This document shows, one piece after another, positions 54,701-60,550 of a DNA stretch of 64,000 bases. The position numbers and the translations under genes were made by a program. The stretch spans positions 1 to 64,000 of the forward strand of contig JAKCPI010004951.1 in NCBI GenBank assembly GCA_023213315.1, given 5' to 3'. Each line of letters opens with the position of its first letter. The first letter of the stretch is position 1. The stretch comes from Euborellia annulipes. Its lineage: Eukaryota; Arthropoda; Insecta; Dermaptera; Anisolabididae. Below the pieces are notes generated by a model, which was not told the origin of the DNA, did not search any database, and saw only the letters and a list, made by a program, of their open reading frames with translations.

Positions 54701-55351
54701 TAGAATTTAATTTTAACTATGAATAATCATAGAGACTTAATTCTCTCCCGCCTGTGACCAGTGGATCAGAGAGAAGACATTAGCTTCTCGTGCCTAGGGT
54801 CCCGGATTCGCTTCCCGTCCAAGGCGAGAAAAATTTATTTCATTTGAATTGACTATAAATCATTTGAAATAAATAGGGATGGAGCCATCTAAATGGCATA
54901 GATGCCGAAAAAGACCTTAAATAAATTAAAAAAAAAAAAAAAAAAAAAACTTCCACTAGAATTGTTCACTGAAGCTGGGTGCATAAATTTTATCCGAAAC
55001 GTCGACATTCAAAGGAAATCGAGAGTGTTTTATTTTTGGCTGCATGCATTTCCATATCCTTTCTTTGTATAAGAACCTACACATACCTTTTCTTTTTTAT
55101 AATAACATAATTATGTTTTGTTTTCAGTTGCCATTGATCTGATTGTCCAACATATCCGTGACTTTTTGAACAACCGAGCAGGGAACAAGAACAACATCGA
55201 GACGGAAACGTCCAGTTTAATGACCTCGTCGATTGGACAGTGCTCATCGACTACGACGTCGGCAAATCCCTCACCAGGGACTTCACCAATCCATGGACCA
55301 GCCCGAAGGTGTCATGCCGGCGATGGTGGCCATTTCACTCGACCACATTGA
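33576..55351 (+). CDS. UCK2: Uridine-cytidine kinase (gene span, three candidate last exons)
   Basis: UCK phosphorylates uridine and cytidine to UMP and CMP in the cytosol, the rate-limiting step of pyrimidine salvage. Six common exons (227 codons plus one base) encode the whole catalytic core: P-loop GGTASGKS (38-45), catalytic Asp in SQDSFYR (D73), FNFDHPDAF (94-102), the VYDYINNSR nucleoside-site segment, and the LID region [13 protein letters not shown]. They end IIPRGADNT. The core is then completed by one of three last exons at 37639, 43395 or 55128, giving 254, 268 or 301 residues. All three join in the same phase. The 55-kb exon ends TRPH, like vertebrate UCK2 (RPH), and is the canonical form. 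Whether all three are used is untested. Confidence 0.95.
34850..35076. mobile_element. pogo/Tigger-like MITE in UCK intron 1
   Basis: CATTAGAACTTCGCTTACCG and GCTAAGCGAGGTTCTACTG inverted ends lie between TA duplications. The interior GCACCTCTCATAACGAGTAA, TTCGCATAACGAGC is shared with the 11.84-kb element. It ends about 60 bp before exon 2. Confidence 0.88.
35138..35297 (+). CDS. UCK2: UCK coding exon 2
   Basis: Encodes residues 45-97 ([20 protein letters not shown] ... GLFNFDHP). It completes the P-loop and contains the catalytic Asp73 in [10 protein letters not shown]. Acceptor TTTTTTAG; donor CAG|GTATTA, phase 1. Confidence 0.96.
35366..35462 (+). CDS. UCK2: UCK coding exon 3
   Basis: Encodes residues 98-130 ([33 protein letters not shown]). 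YDY corresponds to YDF of UCK2, which shapes the nucleoside pocket. Acceptor TCCTACAG; donor AG|GTAAAC, phase 2. Confidence 0.96.
35483..35710 (+). repeat. tRNA-like foldback beginning 20 bp after UCK exon 3
   Basis: AAGATAACAAATTTGCG (35484) is mirrored by CGCAAATTTGTTATCTT (about 35597), with GATATGAGTTTGTGTTT/AAACACGAACTCATC inside. The loop carries a truncated tRNA-like unit (AAGCGTGGAGATCCTGATTC, GACTCCAGGGGG: anticodon-arm and B-box part). The flank to 35710 matches the right side of the 63.5-63.7 kb copy in reverse. Confidence 0.75.
35795..36060. repeat. Decayed hammerhead-type foldback in UCK intron 3
   Basis: The left arm GTGGAGGAAAGCAGCCAGAA, TGAAACC is mirrored by GGCTTCATTCCTGTCTGCAT, TCCTCTAC. 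The right inner end reads CTGAAGA, stem GGCT/AGCC, GAAACGTC (about 35952-35992), but stem I complementarity is poor. The left inner end has lost GAAAC. Confidence 0.6.
36489..36634 (+). CDS. UCK2: UCK coding exon 4
   Basis: Encodes residues 130-179 ([49 protein letters not shown]). [12 protein letters not shown] and KLFVDTDxDxRL are hallmark UCK motifs. Acceptor TTATTAG; donor AG|GTAACT, phase 1. Confidence 0.96.
36716..36813 (+). CDS. UCK2: UCK coding exon 5
   Basis: Encodes residues 179-211 ([33 protein letters not shown]). RDIxERGRD is the LID arginine segment that contacts phosphates. Acceptor TTTTTTAG; donor CCG|GTACTT, phase 0. Confidence 0.96.
37259..37307 (+). CDS. UCK2: UCK coding exon 6 (last common exon)
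   Basis: Encodes residues 212-227 ([16 protein letters not shown]) plus one base (G) of codon 228. The consensus donor GTGAGT feeds the alternative last exons. Without splicing, the frame would continue into intron. Confidence 0.95.
37639..37721 (+). CDS. UCK2: UCK candidate alternative last exon A (proximal)
   Basis: After the acceptor TTAATTTCTAG, the joined frame reads [27 protein letters not shown], then TAA (37719-37721). AATAAA follows at 37786. The splice phase fits exon 6 exactly. [12 protein letters not shown] has the same I-D-x-I-x-x-x-I spacing as [12 protein letters not shown] in exon C, so it may be a diverged duplicate. It would give a 254-residue kinase. It is weaker than the other two because the similarity is slight. 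Confidence 0.45.
37786..37791 (+). terminator. AATAAA after UCK exon A
   Basis: Canonical signal 65 bp past the exon A stop, followed by T-rich sequence. It supports exon A as a real 3' end. Confidence 0.5.
37800..39250. other. UCK intron, AT-rich
   Basis: No coding sequence or named repeat recognised. Confidence 0.4.
39365..39725 (+). repeat. Large foldback with tRNA-like loop
   Basis: Arms of about 130 bp: GCACTTCTCAAAATCACTCA, AGAAAATCAACTTTGAA mirrors AAAGTCGATTTTCTTGAGTG, and ATAAGTTCGGATAATTTT mirrors AAAATTATCCGAACTTA (about 39605). The loop (39495-39567) is tRNA-like, with TTGGTGGTCGTGTAATAGAG and B-box-like GCTGATTCAATTCG. Part of it (CTCGTATAC) is shared with the SINE family 1 head. 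Confidence 0.75.
39781..39858. repeat. Direct repeat unit 1 (pair with 40160-40237)
   Basis: Begins TTCCAAAAATTGTAGTGTCA and contains GATATCGTCTTTTAAGCGCC. On the minus strand the frame reads [20 protein letters not shown], which looks like real protein sequence, so the repeat probably derives from a coding element. Confidence 0.65.
39859..40159. repeat. GC-rich insert between direct repeats
   Basis: TCGCGAGCCCGACTCGGCTC and CTGTCCGGCTCGGCTAGG give GC-rich segments unlike their surroundings, with GAGCC/GGCTC words throughout. It is probably a separate small transposon inserted into, or carried by, the repeat. Confidence 0.4.
40160..40237. repeat. Direct repeat unit 2
   Basis: TTCCAAATATTGTAGTGTCA onward, about 90% like unit 1. 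The minus-strand frame here is longer (to 40079) and reads [20 protein letters not shown] then [20 protein letters not shown]. Similarity between the two translations, with conservative changes, suggests a decayed transposon protein of unknown type. Confidence 0.6.
40592..41122 (+). mobile_element. Mariner-like element, internally deleted
   Basis: Terminal inverted repeats CGAGGGTCGTTCCGAAAGT and CTTTCGGAACGACCCTCG are preceded by a TA. The second inverted block ATGGAGATACATAAATAACA / TATTTATGTATCTCTATTAG extends the symmetry to about 90 bp. It contains only the N-terminal part of a transposase frame. The right-hand TA is not preserved. Confidence 0.85.
40750..40884 (+). pseudogene. Mariner transposase N-terminal helix-turn-helix relic
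   Basis: Reads [20 protein letters not shown] then [24 protein letters not shown] and a stop. The pattern (Q/K)R..I.Y....G.....EI...L...YG..A.S is the first helix-turn-helix of mariner transposases. The catalytic DDE/D part is missing. Confidence 0.7.
41525..41645. repeat. Short foldback, hammerhead family relic
   Basis: GATGTCCAGGTATGGGCGGC, CAAGGTGAAAAAT mirrors ATTTTTCACCTTGGCTGCCC, ATACACTACATCTTC. The inner end GATCGGCACTCGAAAAGTCG is a hammerhead half with an extra A. Confidence 0.65.
41956..42002 (-). ncRNA. Putative minimal type-I hammerhead ribozyme (left arm)
   Basis: Minus strand: stem I TTTTGTC, CTGATGA, stem II GAATGC/GCACTC (one A-C mismatch), GAAA, CGTC, then GACAAAA completing a perfect 7-bp stem I. 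The strand matches no known gene here. Confidence 0.68.
42081..42127 (+). ncRNA. Putative minimal type-I hammerhead ribozyme (right arm)
   Basis: Stem I TTTTATC (42081-42087), CTGATGA (42088-42094), stem II GAGTGC/GCACTC perfect, GAAA (42113-42116), CGTC (42117-42120), GACAAAA (42121-42127). Stem I has one mismatch in 7. It lies in the sense orientation of UCK, within its pre-mRNA if the distal last exons are used. Confidence 0.7.
42395..42895. repeat. Foldback repeat in UCK intron
   Basis: ACTTTACAGCCAATTTTATT, TTAATGGAATAAAG mirrors AATAAAATAAAATTGGCTTT AAAGT. The inner part holds GGTTTCGGCCATAATATCAG, a distant relative of the hammerhead block, without a recognisable core. Confidence 0.55.
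43395..43519 (+). CDS. UCK2: UCK alternative last exon B
   Basis: After the acceptor GGGTTGCAG, the joined frame reads [41 protein letters not shown], stop (TAG 43517-43519). [14 protein letters not shown] is a clear homologue of VAINLIVQHIQDIL of vertebrate UCK2, so this is a true UCK exon. It has a short Ser-rich tail and would give 268 residues. Composition is more GC-rich than its surroundings, as expected of coding DNA. Confidence 0.85.
43901..43906 (+). terminator. AATAAA downstream of UCK exon B
   Basis: First AATAAA past the exon B stop, about 380 bp downstream, at the left edge of a foldback repeat. Confidence 0.35.
43938..44813. mobile_element. Foldback element with four CAGGGGACTG units
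   Basis: The ends TATATGGGCGTTTCTCTACT and AGTAGAGAAACTCCCATATA are inverted repeats. ATAAGTATTAGTAAAGAC is mirrored by GTCTTTACTAATACTTAT further in. Between them the word CAGGGGACTG occurs at about 44050, 44219, 44413 and 44614, always in the same orientation and 170-210 bp apart. No coding frame is evident and the superfamily is unknown. Confidence 0.65.
44946..45254. mobile_element. MITE with TACACGCTACGA ends
   Basis: AGGCTGGATTTTTACACGCT, ACGATAAATC at the left is mirrored by TCTCGTAGCGTGTAAACCAG, CCCT at the right. ATCGATA/TATCGAT words fill the interior. The ends resemble those of the 29.37-kb Harbinger-like element only in style (GGnCNGGTnnANACGCTACG), so the class is uncertain. Confidence 0.65.
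45255..46295. other. UCK intron, AT-rich
   Basis: No gene or named repeat recognised. Confidence 0.4.
46298..47225. repeat. Foldback repeat with internal family A-related duplication
   Basis: AAACAGGAAATTTACTTTTT, ATTGCAGGTGGAAG, TTTTATTACTTGA and GTGCACA at the left are mirrored at the right edge (about 47130-47223). Inside, two tandem units of about 130 bp each carry CGNGTACTAGTACTTTACNG, GATGNACTTTTTTAGTTTTT (about 46740 and 46870), related to family A. Confidence 0.65.
47226..49565. other. UCK intron, AT-rich
   Basis: No coding or RNA features recognised. Near 49400 the phrase GGGGCACTTCCCCCCCTCTG, GATACGTCCATGCA looks like one end of a MITE. Confidence 0.4.
49571..49874 (-). repeat. 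Foldback with a well-preserved tRNA-like unit in its loop
   Basis: Arms CCCTGTTATGCAATGGTGTG, TCAAAGACCAAA and the mirror at 49841-49873 are nearly perfect. The loop holds a tRNA-like unit (49721-49794, minus). The arms are more similar to each other than chance decay would allow, so the structure is recent. Confidence 0.85.
49721..49794 (-). tRNA. tRNA-like sequence (tRNA-derived repeat; Arg-like features)
   Basis: Minus strand: GGCCTGGTGCAATGGATAGC (A-box TGGTGCAATGG) ... GGAGATCCTGGGTTCGATTC, CCGGGGGCC (B-box GGTTCGATTCC). Length and box spacing fit a tRNA, and a T-arm CTGGG/CCCGG forms. The acceptor stem pairs GGCC with GGCC imperfectly, and the anticodon stem-loop is irregular. The position in a foldback loop points to a mobile repeat, though a functional tRNA cannot be excluded by eye. 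Confidence 0.45.
49875..51500. other. UCK intron, AT-rich
   Basis: Nothing recognised. Confidence 0.4.
51505..52140 (+). repeat. Repeat family A, near-complete copy
   Basis: Shortened hairpin (AAAAAATCTGGTGTC/TGACACCAGATTTTTTG), then TTTCCTATGAAGTACAAGAG, AATTTTGAGAAAATCGAAAA, CATCAGTAAAGTACTAGTAC and the AATCTCGACATCGAATTTTT to CATATATAGGTAATAGAAAG end. A CAGCCGAAGCGAG phrase near 51701 interrupts the normal order. Confidence 0.8.
52330..53885. repeat. Large GC-rich foldback element
   Basis: The outer arms GTATGCGAAGATAAGTTTTC, TCGGGTCAAGTCG and its mirror at about 53840-53870 enclose blocks such as CTGGTCCCCAGGTCAATTTG and AGAGCTGGAGGAGGGTTTGT that recur three times (left at about 52515-52600, inverted at about 52880-52960, again at about 53650-53730). 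GTCTCAATCTGCCTACTCCC and its mirror form an inner palindrome of more than 230 bp per arm. The outer inner-ends read CGACGTTTCGGCTCTCC, the hammerhead-type block without the CTGANGA core. A family A pair (53190-53600) is inserted. Confidence 0.75.
53190..53600. repeat. Two family A fragments in opposite orientation
   Basis: TATCAGTAAAGTACTAGTAC, TTTTTGGCCG (53191) points right and CGGCCAAAAAGTACTAGTAC, TTTACTGATG (about 53490) points left, forming a palindrome around an (ATT)n run at about 53361-53383. Confidence 0.75.
54505..55065. repeat. Hammerhead-family foldback ending 62 bp before UCK exon C
   Basis: Left arm ATATGGAAATGCAGGGAGCC, TAAAATATCACTCTCGATT and right arm AATCGAGAGTGTTTTATTTT, TGGCTGCATGCATTTCCATAT are inverted repeats. 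GATTCTAGTGGGAGAAGTCT, CTATGATTATTCAT and its mirror form the inner arms. The left inner end reads CTGAAGA ... CAAAACGTC (GAAA mutated) and the right reads CTGAAGC ... CCGAAACGTC (A9 mutated), so both motifs look inactive. A SINE family 2 copy interrupts the right arm. Confidence 0.75.
54749..54950 (+). repeat. SINE family 2 copy with tRNA-like head and A tail
   Basis: The head CCGCCTGTGACCAGTGGATC ... GGGTCCCGGATTCGCTTCCC (B-box-like GGATTCGCTTCC), the body GGCGAGAAAAATTTATTTCA ... AATAGGGATGGAGCC ... GATGCCGAAAAAGACC, and a tail of about 20 A. It is inserted into the right arm of the foldback between ...AGAGACTT and ACTTCCACTAG. The mirror left arm shows the uninterrupted target (GAGAAGTCT). 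Confidence 0.8.
55128..55351 (+). CDS. UCK2: UCK last exon C (canonical distal)
   Basis: After the acceptor TTGTTTTCAG, the joined frame reads [74 protein letters not shown], stop. [15 protein letters not shown] matches the last exon of animal UCK2, and the terminal RPH is shared with vertebrate UCK2. The middle is a Ser/Thr-rich, probably disordered tail. It gives 301 residues in total. Confidence 0.93.
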
Positions 55352-55489
55352 AATACCGAGAAAAAAAAACAGAGAGAAAGGGAAAAAAAATATTTTTTTT
55401 TAAATCACTTTATCAAATATATTTAAAAGCACAAAGAAATGAAATATTTTAATGTTGTTGGATATGAGAAGAAAAAAAGAGGCTGTGCT

Positions 55490-55495
55490 AATAAA
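55490..55495 (+). terminator. AATAAA after UCK exon C
   Basis: Canonical signal about 140 bp past the stop; more AATAAA-like words follow in a very T-rich 3' region. Confidence 0.5.
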
Positions 55496-55499
55496 AAAA

Positions 55500-57390
55500 T
55501 GGACGATGTTTATTAAATTTATTATGAATTTAAAAAAAAATTCTTTCTAGTCATAAGAATAAATTTCCTATTTTAACTCTTAGGAAAAAAAAATTTTTTT
55601 TATATTATTTTATGTTTTTTCTGACTATTGTTATGGATCTTCGTCCATTTTTTTAAACGACATCGAATTAAATGTTTTTATTTTTTTTTTATCTTAGAAT
55701 ATTTAATGTTTTATAATTGTTTGATTATTATTATTTATTTTTTTTTTTTGGACATATACGTATAAATTTAAATTTTTATTTAAATCAAATACTCATAGCT
55801 ATGTATATTTGAATGATATTTTCAGAATTCTATTTATATATTTTTTTTTACCTCGTTTTTTTCTTAACTAGTCGATAAACTCGTCTTTGTTTAATTTTAT
55901 TTATATAATTGTTTTAAAAAAATATCAAAGAAATATTTATAATTTAAACTAACTTGTGTTCATTATGGTTTTAATTTTTGAGAAAAAGAGGATTTATTTT
56001 AACTTTCACGGGACTTCTTTGTTTATATATAAATAATATTGAAATAACATGTTTTATTTGAAAATTAATAATAGTTCGGACAGCATTTCTTAGATAATCT
56101 CACTTGTATTCTAATATTACATTTCAATATCTCAATTCTAGAAATAATAAGTATTGAAGAAGTGAGATTATATGTAGAATATGTGCTCTAAAGCGATCAT
56201 CAATTAAAATTTGGCTTATATAAGTAAATATAAAATGTTATATTGTTTTCTAATGTTATGAAATACGTAGGTATTTGCTCAATAAAAAGCAAACCAATTT
56301 TTGTACATATTTCTTTATTTTTCAGGCCAAATTAAGTCTCCTGAAAAATGAAAAAATATTTTTTATATTTACTTTTTTTTAATGAGCCTGCTCTTAAAAT
56401 TGACAAGAACCCTATATAATAGACTATCTACGAAATGTTTTTTATTGTATTTTTAAAAATCAAAAATTCTTCAAAATCCGCAAATGGGTGTTTTTGAAGA
56501 TAAATTTTTTCGAGTGAGTCGCGTAGATAGTTGAGATTTTACTTTCGGAACATCCCTCGTATAATAAATAAATTATATAAAATCCAAGTGGATTGTTTTA
56601 ATTTAGAAGTTGAAGTTTTAAAAGTTCTTGTTATTAAATGAAAGTCAACTTTTCAACTTTACCCCTATGACTCAGTAAACAAATTTTACATCTAAAGTGA
56701 ATTTTATTTTTAATTATCCCTTTAGGAGATAAATTTCAACAGCAACTGTATAAAGATACAGAAAGAATGAAAATTTCTACATCTATTTTAACACAGTTCA
56801 ATAGAAAAATTTGTTAATTTATTAATTATAATTGTGCTAATTTGAGAAGGACTTAGTTTCCGTTCTACAAGCTCTAAGCCATTACGGGGTTTTGTGCCTG
56901 TTACTGGTGGTGAGATTATCTCCCACATTGCTACCCCAGAAAGAGACGACGATAATATTTTAATAAAGTCCGAACTTGATTCTCATTTATGTTGTGACTT
57001 CAGATCTATAATCTGCATTTGTTAGAAGTTGCAATTCTAAAAAAAAAAAATGCCATGATTAAAAATTTAAACTAAGGATAAAAATAATTTTTTTCCTTAA
57101 ATCCTCTTTTTCTTATTTAGAATATAAATTTCTTTCATTTTCTAAATAATTTTTTTAAATACTTCTATTACGTGTTCCAAAATCGATTTCTTTAAAAAAT
57201 TAATATTGTTATTCTCATTTTGGAACACATATTACATATATTATATATTACAATAATAAATTATATTTTTTTTAATAAAAAGAAAAAAGAAAGAATGTGT
57301 TAATAAAGAAAAAGGATTTGTGAAAAATTCCAAAGATTTTTGGACTAGTCAACCAAAAGGTTTTAGAAAATAAAGGAAAAAAATTATATA
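55500..57390. other. UCK-UBL5 tail-to-tail intergenic region
   Basis: AT-rich. At about 56490-56570 there is a hybrid fragment: GAAGATAAATTTTTTCGAGT, GAGTCGCGTAGATAGTTGAG matches the outer arm of the 52.3-kb foldback and TTTCGGAACATCCCTCGTA matches a mariner-like end. Nothing else recognised. Confidence 0.45.
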
Positions 57391-57400
57391 AAGTATTTTA

Positions 57401-57406
57401 TTTATT
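57401..57406 (-). terminator. AATAAA for UBL5
   Basis: AATAAA on the minus strand, about 90 bp downstream of the UBL5 stop; a second overlapping AATAAA lies at 57397-57402. Confidence 0.6.
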
Positions 57407-57494
57407 TGGTCTTATTATGTAAATTTAAATTAATAATTGATAGTATAAAAACAAAGTCTTATAAGTAAAGAAAAAAAGTATTTATGATGACGAT

Positions 57495-57538
57495 TCATTG
57501 ATAATACAACTCCAAGTTCATCCCATCATGGATTTCAT
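57495..57538 (-). CDS. UBL5: UBL5 last coding exon
   Basis: A 44-bp exon: acceptor CTTTTATTAG, then AT GAA ATC CAT GAT GGG ATG AAC, encoding [13 protein letters not shown] after the split Tyr codon, and TGA. It is too short for ORF-based finders. Confidence 0.95.
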
Positions 57539-58863
57539 CTAATAAAAGAGTTAAGGAAATAGATAGATGTAAGAGTGAAATGCTTTTATAGCAAATTGTT
57601 ATTATATTTTTATCAATTATTAATGCATCATTTAATTTTTTAGTTTTATAGGCACAAGTTTAAAAACGCTAAATAGATTTTAATTCTTTAGAGCCTATAA
57701 AGATTTTTTTCTTATGACGCTCCTCAAAGCTACAAAAAGAAAAAAGCTTGTTGTCTTGTCCAAAATGTATCCGTTTATTAGTTAATATTTCGATAAACTC
57801 AGTCTATCCTCTTCAGTTCACAAAATAGACCAAAGTTTGTTGAATTAAATGCAAATAACTGATATATAGGTTCTCTAAAAACAGATGTTAAAATGTAACA
57901 TCATAAATTGGGTGTTAAAAAGTAAAGTAATAAAATCAGCGTTAAAAAATACTATTCTCTTAACCAAGTTTTAACAGCGACGTTAACATGTTGCTTTAAT
58001 CGCAAAGCTGTCAAAATCATAACCTTACTTTTTGGATAAAGACGCCATTTTGATGCATTATGGCGTTAAAATATTAAAGGCACCCTCTAGACATGACATT
58101 GTTTTTTAACACCTGTATCAGGTCTATTCTCTAAGCAAAAATGTTAACTTTTAACATCTGAAATCAGCGTTAATTCATTATAACACCTCCTTGCCTCAAA
58201 TTGCTATTCTGTAAGCAAAAACTTCAACGCCGAAGCGTTAACATTTAGTTAATAAAAAAATTAATGTCATGTCCAAGGGGGTGCCTTTAATATATTAACG
58301 CCGTATTTAATACATAAAAATGAAGTCTTTAACCTCAAAAGTAAGGTTATGATTTGGACAGCTTTGAGATAAAAGCAACATGTTAACGTCTCTGTTAAAA
58401 CTTGGTTTAGAGAATGGCATTTTCTTAACGCTGATGTTATTATTTTACTTTTTAACACCCAATTTATGATGTTAAATTTTAAAGCCTATTTTTAGAGAAT
58501 AGACCTGATAAAGAGGACTGAACAACCTGCTAATTTCATTTTTTAAACTACAATATAATTATCAAACGTGCTTATTTTCTAATTTACTAATTCCATAATG
58601 ATGCATTATATATATATAAATATAAATTGTAATATTTTATTTTCATGTTGAAATAAATCTGGAACTTTAAAAAAAAGGATACAATCGTGTAGTGTTATAT
58701 GATCTTTGAAAATAGTGTACCACTTTTTAAGAACTATCTTCTCCCATCTAGTCCCTGTTTGAGCAGCGATTAATTTCTTTAAGTCTCCAATCGTATCATC
58801 TGGATTACATTTTACTCTGACCTTTTTCCCTAATCGATCATTGCAGGTCACTTCAAGCATTTC
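57495..58863 (-). CDS. UBL5: Ubiquitin-like protein 5 / Hub1 (gene span)
   Basis: Two coding exons (58683-58860 and 57495-57538) join through a 1144-bp intron to give exactly 73 residues, the invariant length of UBL5/Hub1. The protein reads [76 protein letters not shown]5 is a non-conjugated ubiquitin-fold protein that ends in YYQ instead of a diglycine. It binds the spliceosomal U4/U6.U5 tri-snRNP (through Snu66/SART1) and modulates splice-site choice. The leader is also split (acceptor TTTTAATAG before GAAATG). Unspliced, the first exon would read on for 27 unrelated residues. Confidence 0.96.
57785..58510. repeat. Nested foldback filling the UBL5 intron
   Basis: The inner element (about 57876-58502) has arms of about 230 bp: CTAAAAACAGATGTTAAAAT, CATCATAAATTGGGTGTTAA mirrors TTAACACCCAATTTATGATG. 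It is rich in GTTAA/TTAAC words, with a second palindrome at its centre (AGGCACCCTCTAGACATGAC and its mirror). It appears to sit inside a decayed hammerhead foldback (left AATATTTCGATAAACTCAGT with core CTGAAGA in reverse, right ACCTGATAAAGAGGACTGAA). It makes up about 60% of the intron. Confidence 0.7.
58683..58863 (-). CDS. UBL5: UBL5 first coding exon
   Basis: Starts GAAATG just after the leader acceptor; the coding part is 58683-58860. It encodes residues 1-59 plus the first base of Tyr60. The donor T|GTATCC is not a strong consensus, but the phase-1 join restores the conserved HDYEIHDGMN. Confidence 0.94.
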
Positions 58864-58988
58864 CTATTAAAAGATTAATTTAGGTGATTATACAATAAAT
58901 ATCAAATGAAATATTTAAATAAGAAAAATTATCTTAGTAAAGTTAAGGAGTTTCACAAATGTCAATATTGGATGAAATATGTCTAGCT
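58864..58988 (-). other. UBL5 leader intron, proximal part
   Basis: Follows the leader acceptor; the first exon of UBL5 lies further right and was not located. Confidence 0.4.
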
Positions 58989-59188
58989 TTTTAAAAAATC
59001 TGATGTGGCTAGTCGCACAGCACACAACTTTCTCTTGGCTTCGGTAATCGGAAGTTGTGTTTTGTGCTTGTCACATCAAATTTGTTGTGTTGACATATAT
59101 TTTGTTACGATGGAAACCATTTCTCCTATCTTCCTATGAAGTTCAGGAGTAAGTGGTCTTCAAACAATTTTGAGAGCAAAATGTACAT

Positions 59189-60550
59189 TAGGGGTATGAC
59201 TTTTTACAACCTCGGATCCCTGTATCATAACTTGATGAACTTTTCCTAAAGATTGAATAAAATCTTATTTTCAAGGTGATTTGATAAAAAAAGTCACGCA
59301 CAAAATGATTTGAAAATTTTATATATCAGATTTTTTGCCAATTTTTTGAAGTCACTCTAAATAGATACAAAATTGAACACAAGCTTTAGACTCACTTATA
59401 TAGGGTCATTAAAGACACAAGGAAGTCAAATATTCTAGATAAGGTCATTGTTGAGGATGAATCTCAGTGGGGAGTTGTCCTTGTTGAGGGAGGAGTCTTA
59501 GTAGATTTCTTCCATATCTTTGATTGCACCGCACGCCACAACATTGGTTGTTTCGGGCAATGTTGATTGGAAATTCATCTATTTTCCAGTGGGTTTTTAA
59601 GCAATTGAGCCCTGCTGATTCAGAGCTGCAGATAGTTCATCAAAATCTTCAACGCGAAAGCATTGGCTGCTGATTTAATGATCAGCCCCTTAGTAAGAAA
59701 TGAATGGACAAATTTTGCGCAACCTTTTGCGGATTTCAGGCATCATAATAAACTCAAGAAGGGCTAGAATGGCTCAAGAGGTCCAGCGTGCATTGCTGAT
59801 ATTTGGAATTTGTTGAAATTTCACGAAAAAGATTTCATTACTCTCAGCGAAGTAATGGAAGACACGAGTGAGGTGGTAGAGGAATTTCATGTCGTCTCTT
59901 CTTTGTTTTCTTAATTTTAGTTTTAAAGTTGCTGAAGGCTCCTTTCAATTTATTATAATTGCTAATCAAATCCTGCTCAAAGAAGTTATGGATGTTTGGT
60001 GATTTAGTCAACCCATGGAGCTCATCGCCCATGTCAACACGTAGAAGGCGATCCAGCAGATAGAGCAGGCAACTAAAAACTTGGGTTTGGGGTACCTTTC
60101 TCTCCGACATTTGCTTCAGCCGATATTTTATTTAAAATAATTAAAAAATACTAAAATTTGCTTTTATAAATAGAATTTATATAATTTATCATTAAATCCT
60201 TATTAGAAAAATAAAATATATAACTATGATTTTGGCTTACCCCTTCCCAGAGGGTCCCTTACCCCCCCCCCACCCCGGGATTTTCTAGAGCGTTCTGAAA
60301 GTTATAATTGACACCAAATTAAACAAATTAAGCCAATTAAAACTCAACTACCCGCTTTTAACACCTCCCTTATATACCGGCTTATACAAGACTGCGACCA
60401 GTCAACCTAAAATTTCAAAGTGGTTTGTGCGTGACCTTTTTTAATAGTTTCATGGAATAAACGTCATTTTAGTCATTAATAGGCAAAAGTTCATTGAGTA
60501 GTGATACAGGAAATCTTAAACAAAAAAAAAGTCGAAAAGTCATACCCCTA
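59189..60550. mobile_element. 1.36-kb DNA transposon relic with 8-bp target-site duplication
   Basis: TAGGGGTATGACTTTTT and AAAAGTCATACCCCTA are terminal inverted repeats (about 16 bp with a mismatch). Both flanks are ATGTACAT (59181-59188 and 60551-60558), a perfect 8-bp duplication inside family A sequence. The interior has coding-like but broken text: a plus-strand stretch at about 59455-59880 with several stops, and an 88-codon minus frame at 59844-60110 (starts MSERKVPQTQVFSCLLYLLD). The 8-bp duplication fits hAT or P-type elements; I cannot name the family. Confidence 0.75.
59844..60110 (-). pseudogene. Possible transposon-encoded protein fragment
   Basis: An 88-residue frame inside the 1.36-kb element. 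It begins MSERKVPQTQVFSCLLYLLD and contains a Lys-rich stretch KTKIKKTKKRR. No domain recognised. The location inside a mobile element is the only clue to its origin. Confidence 0.3.
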
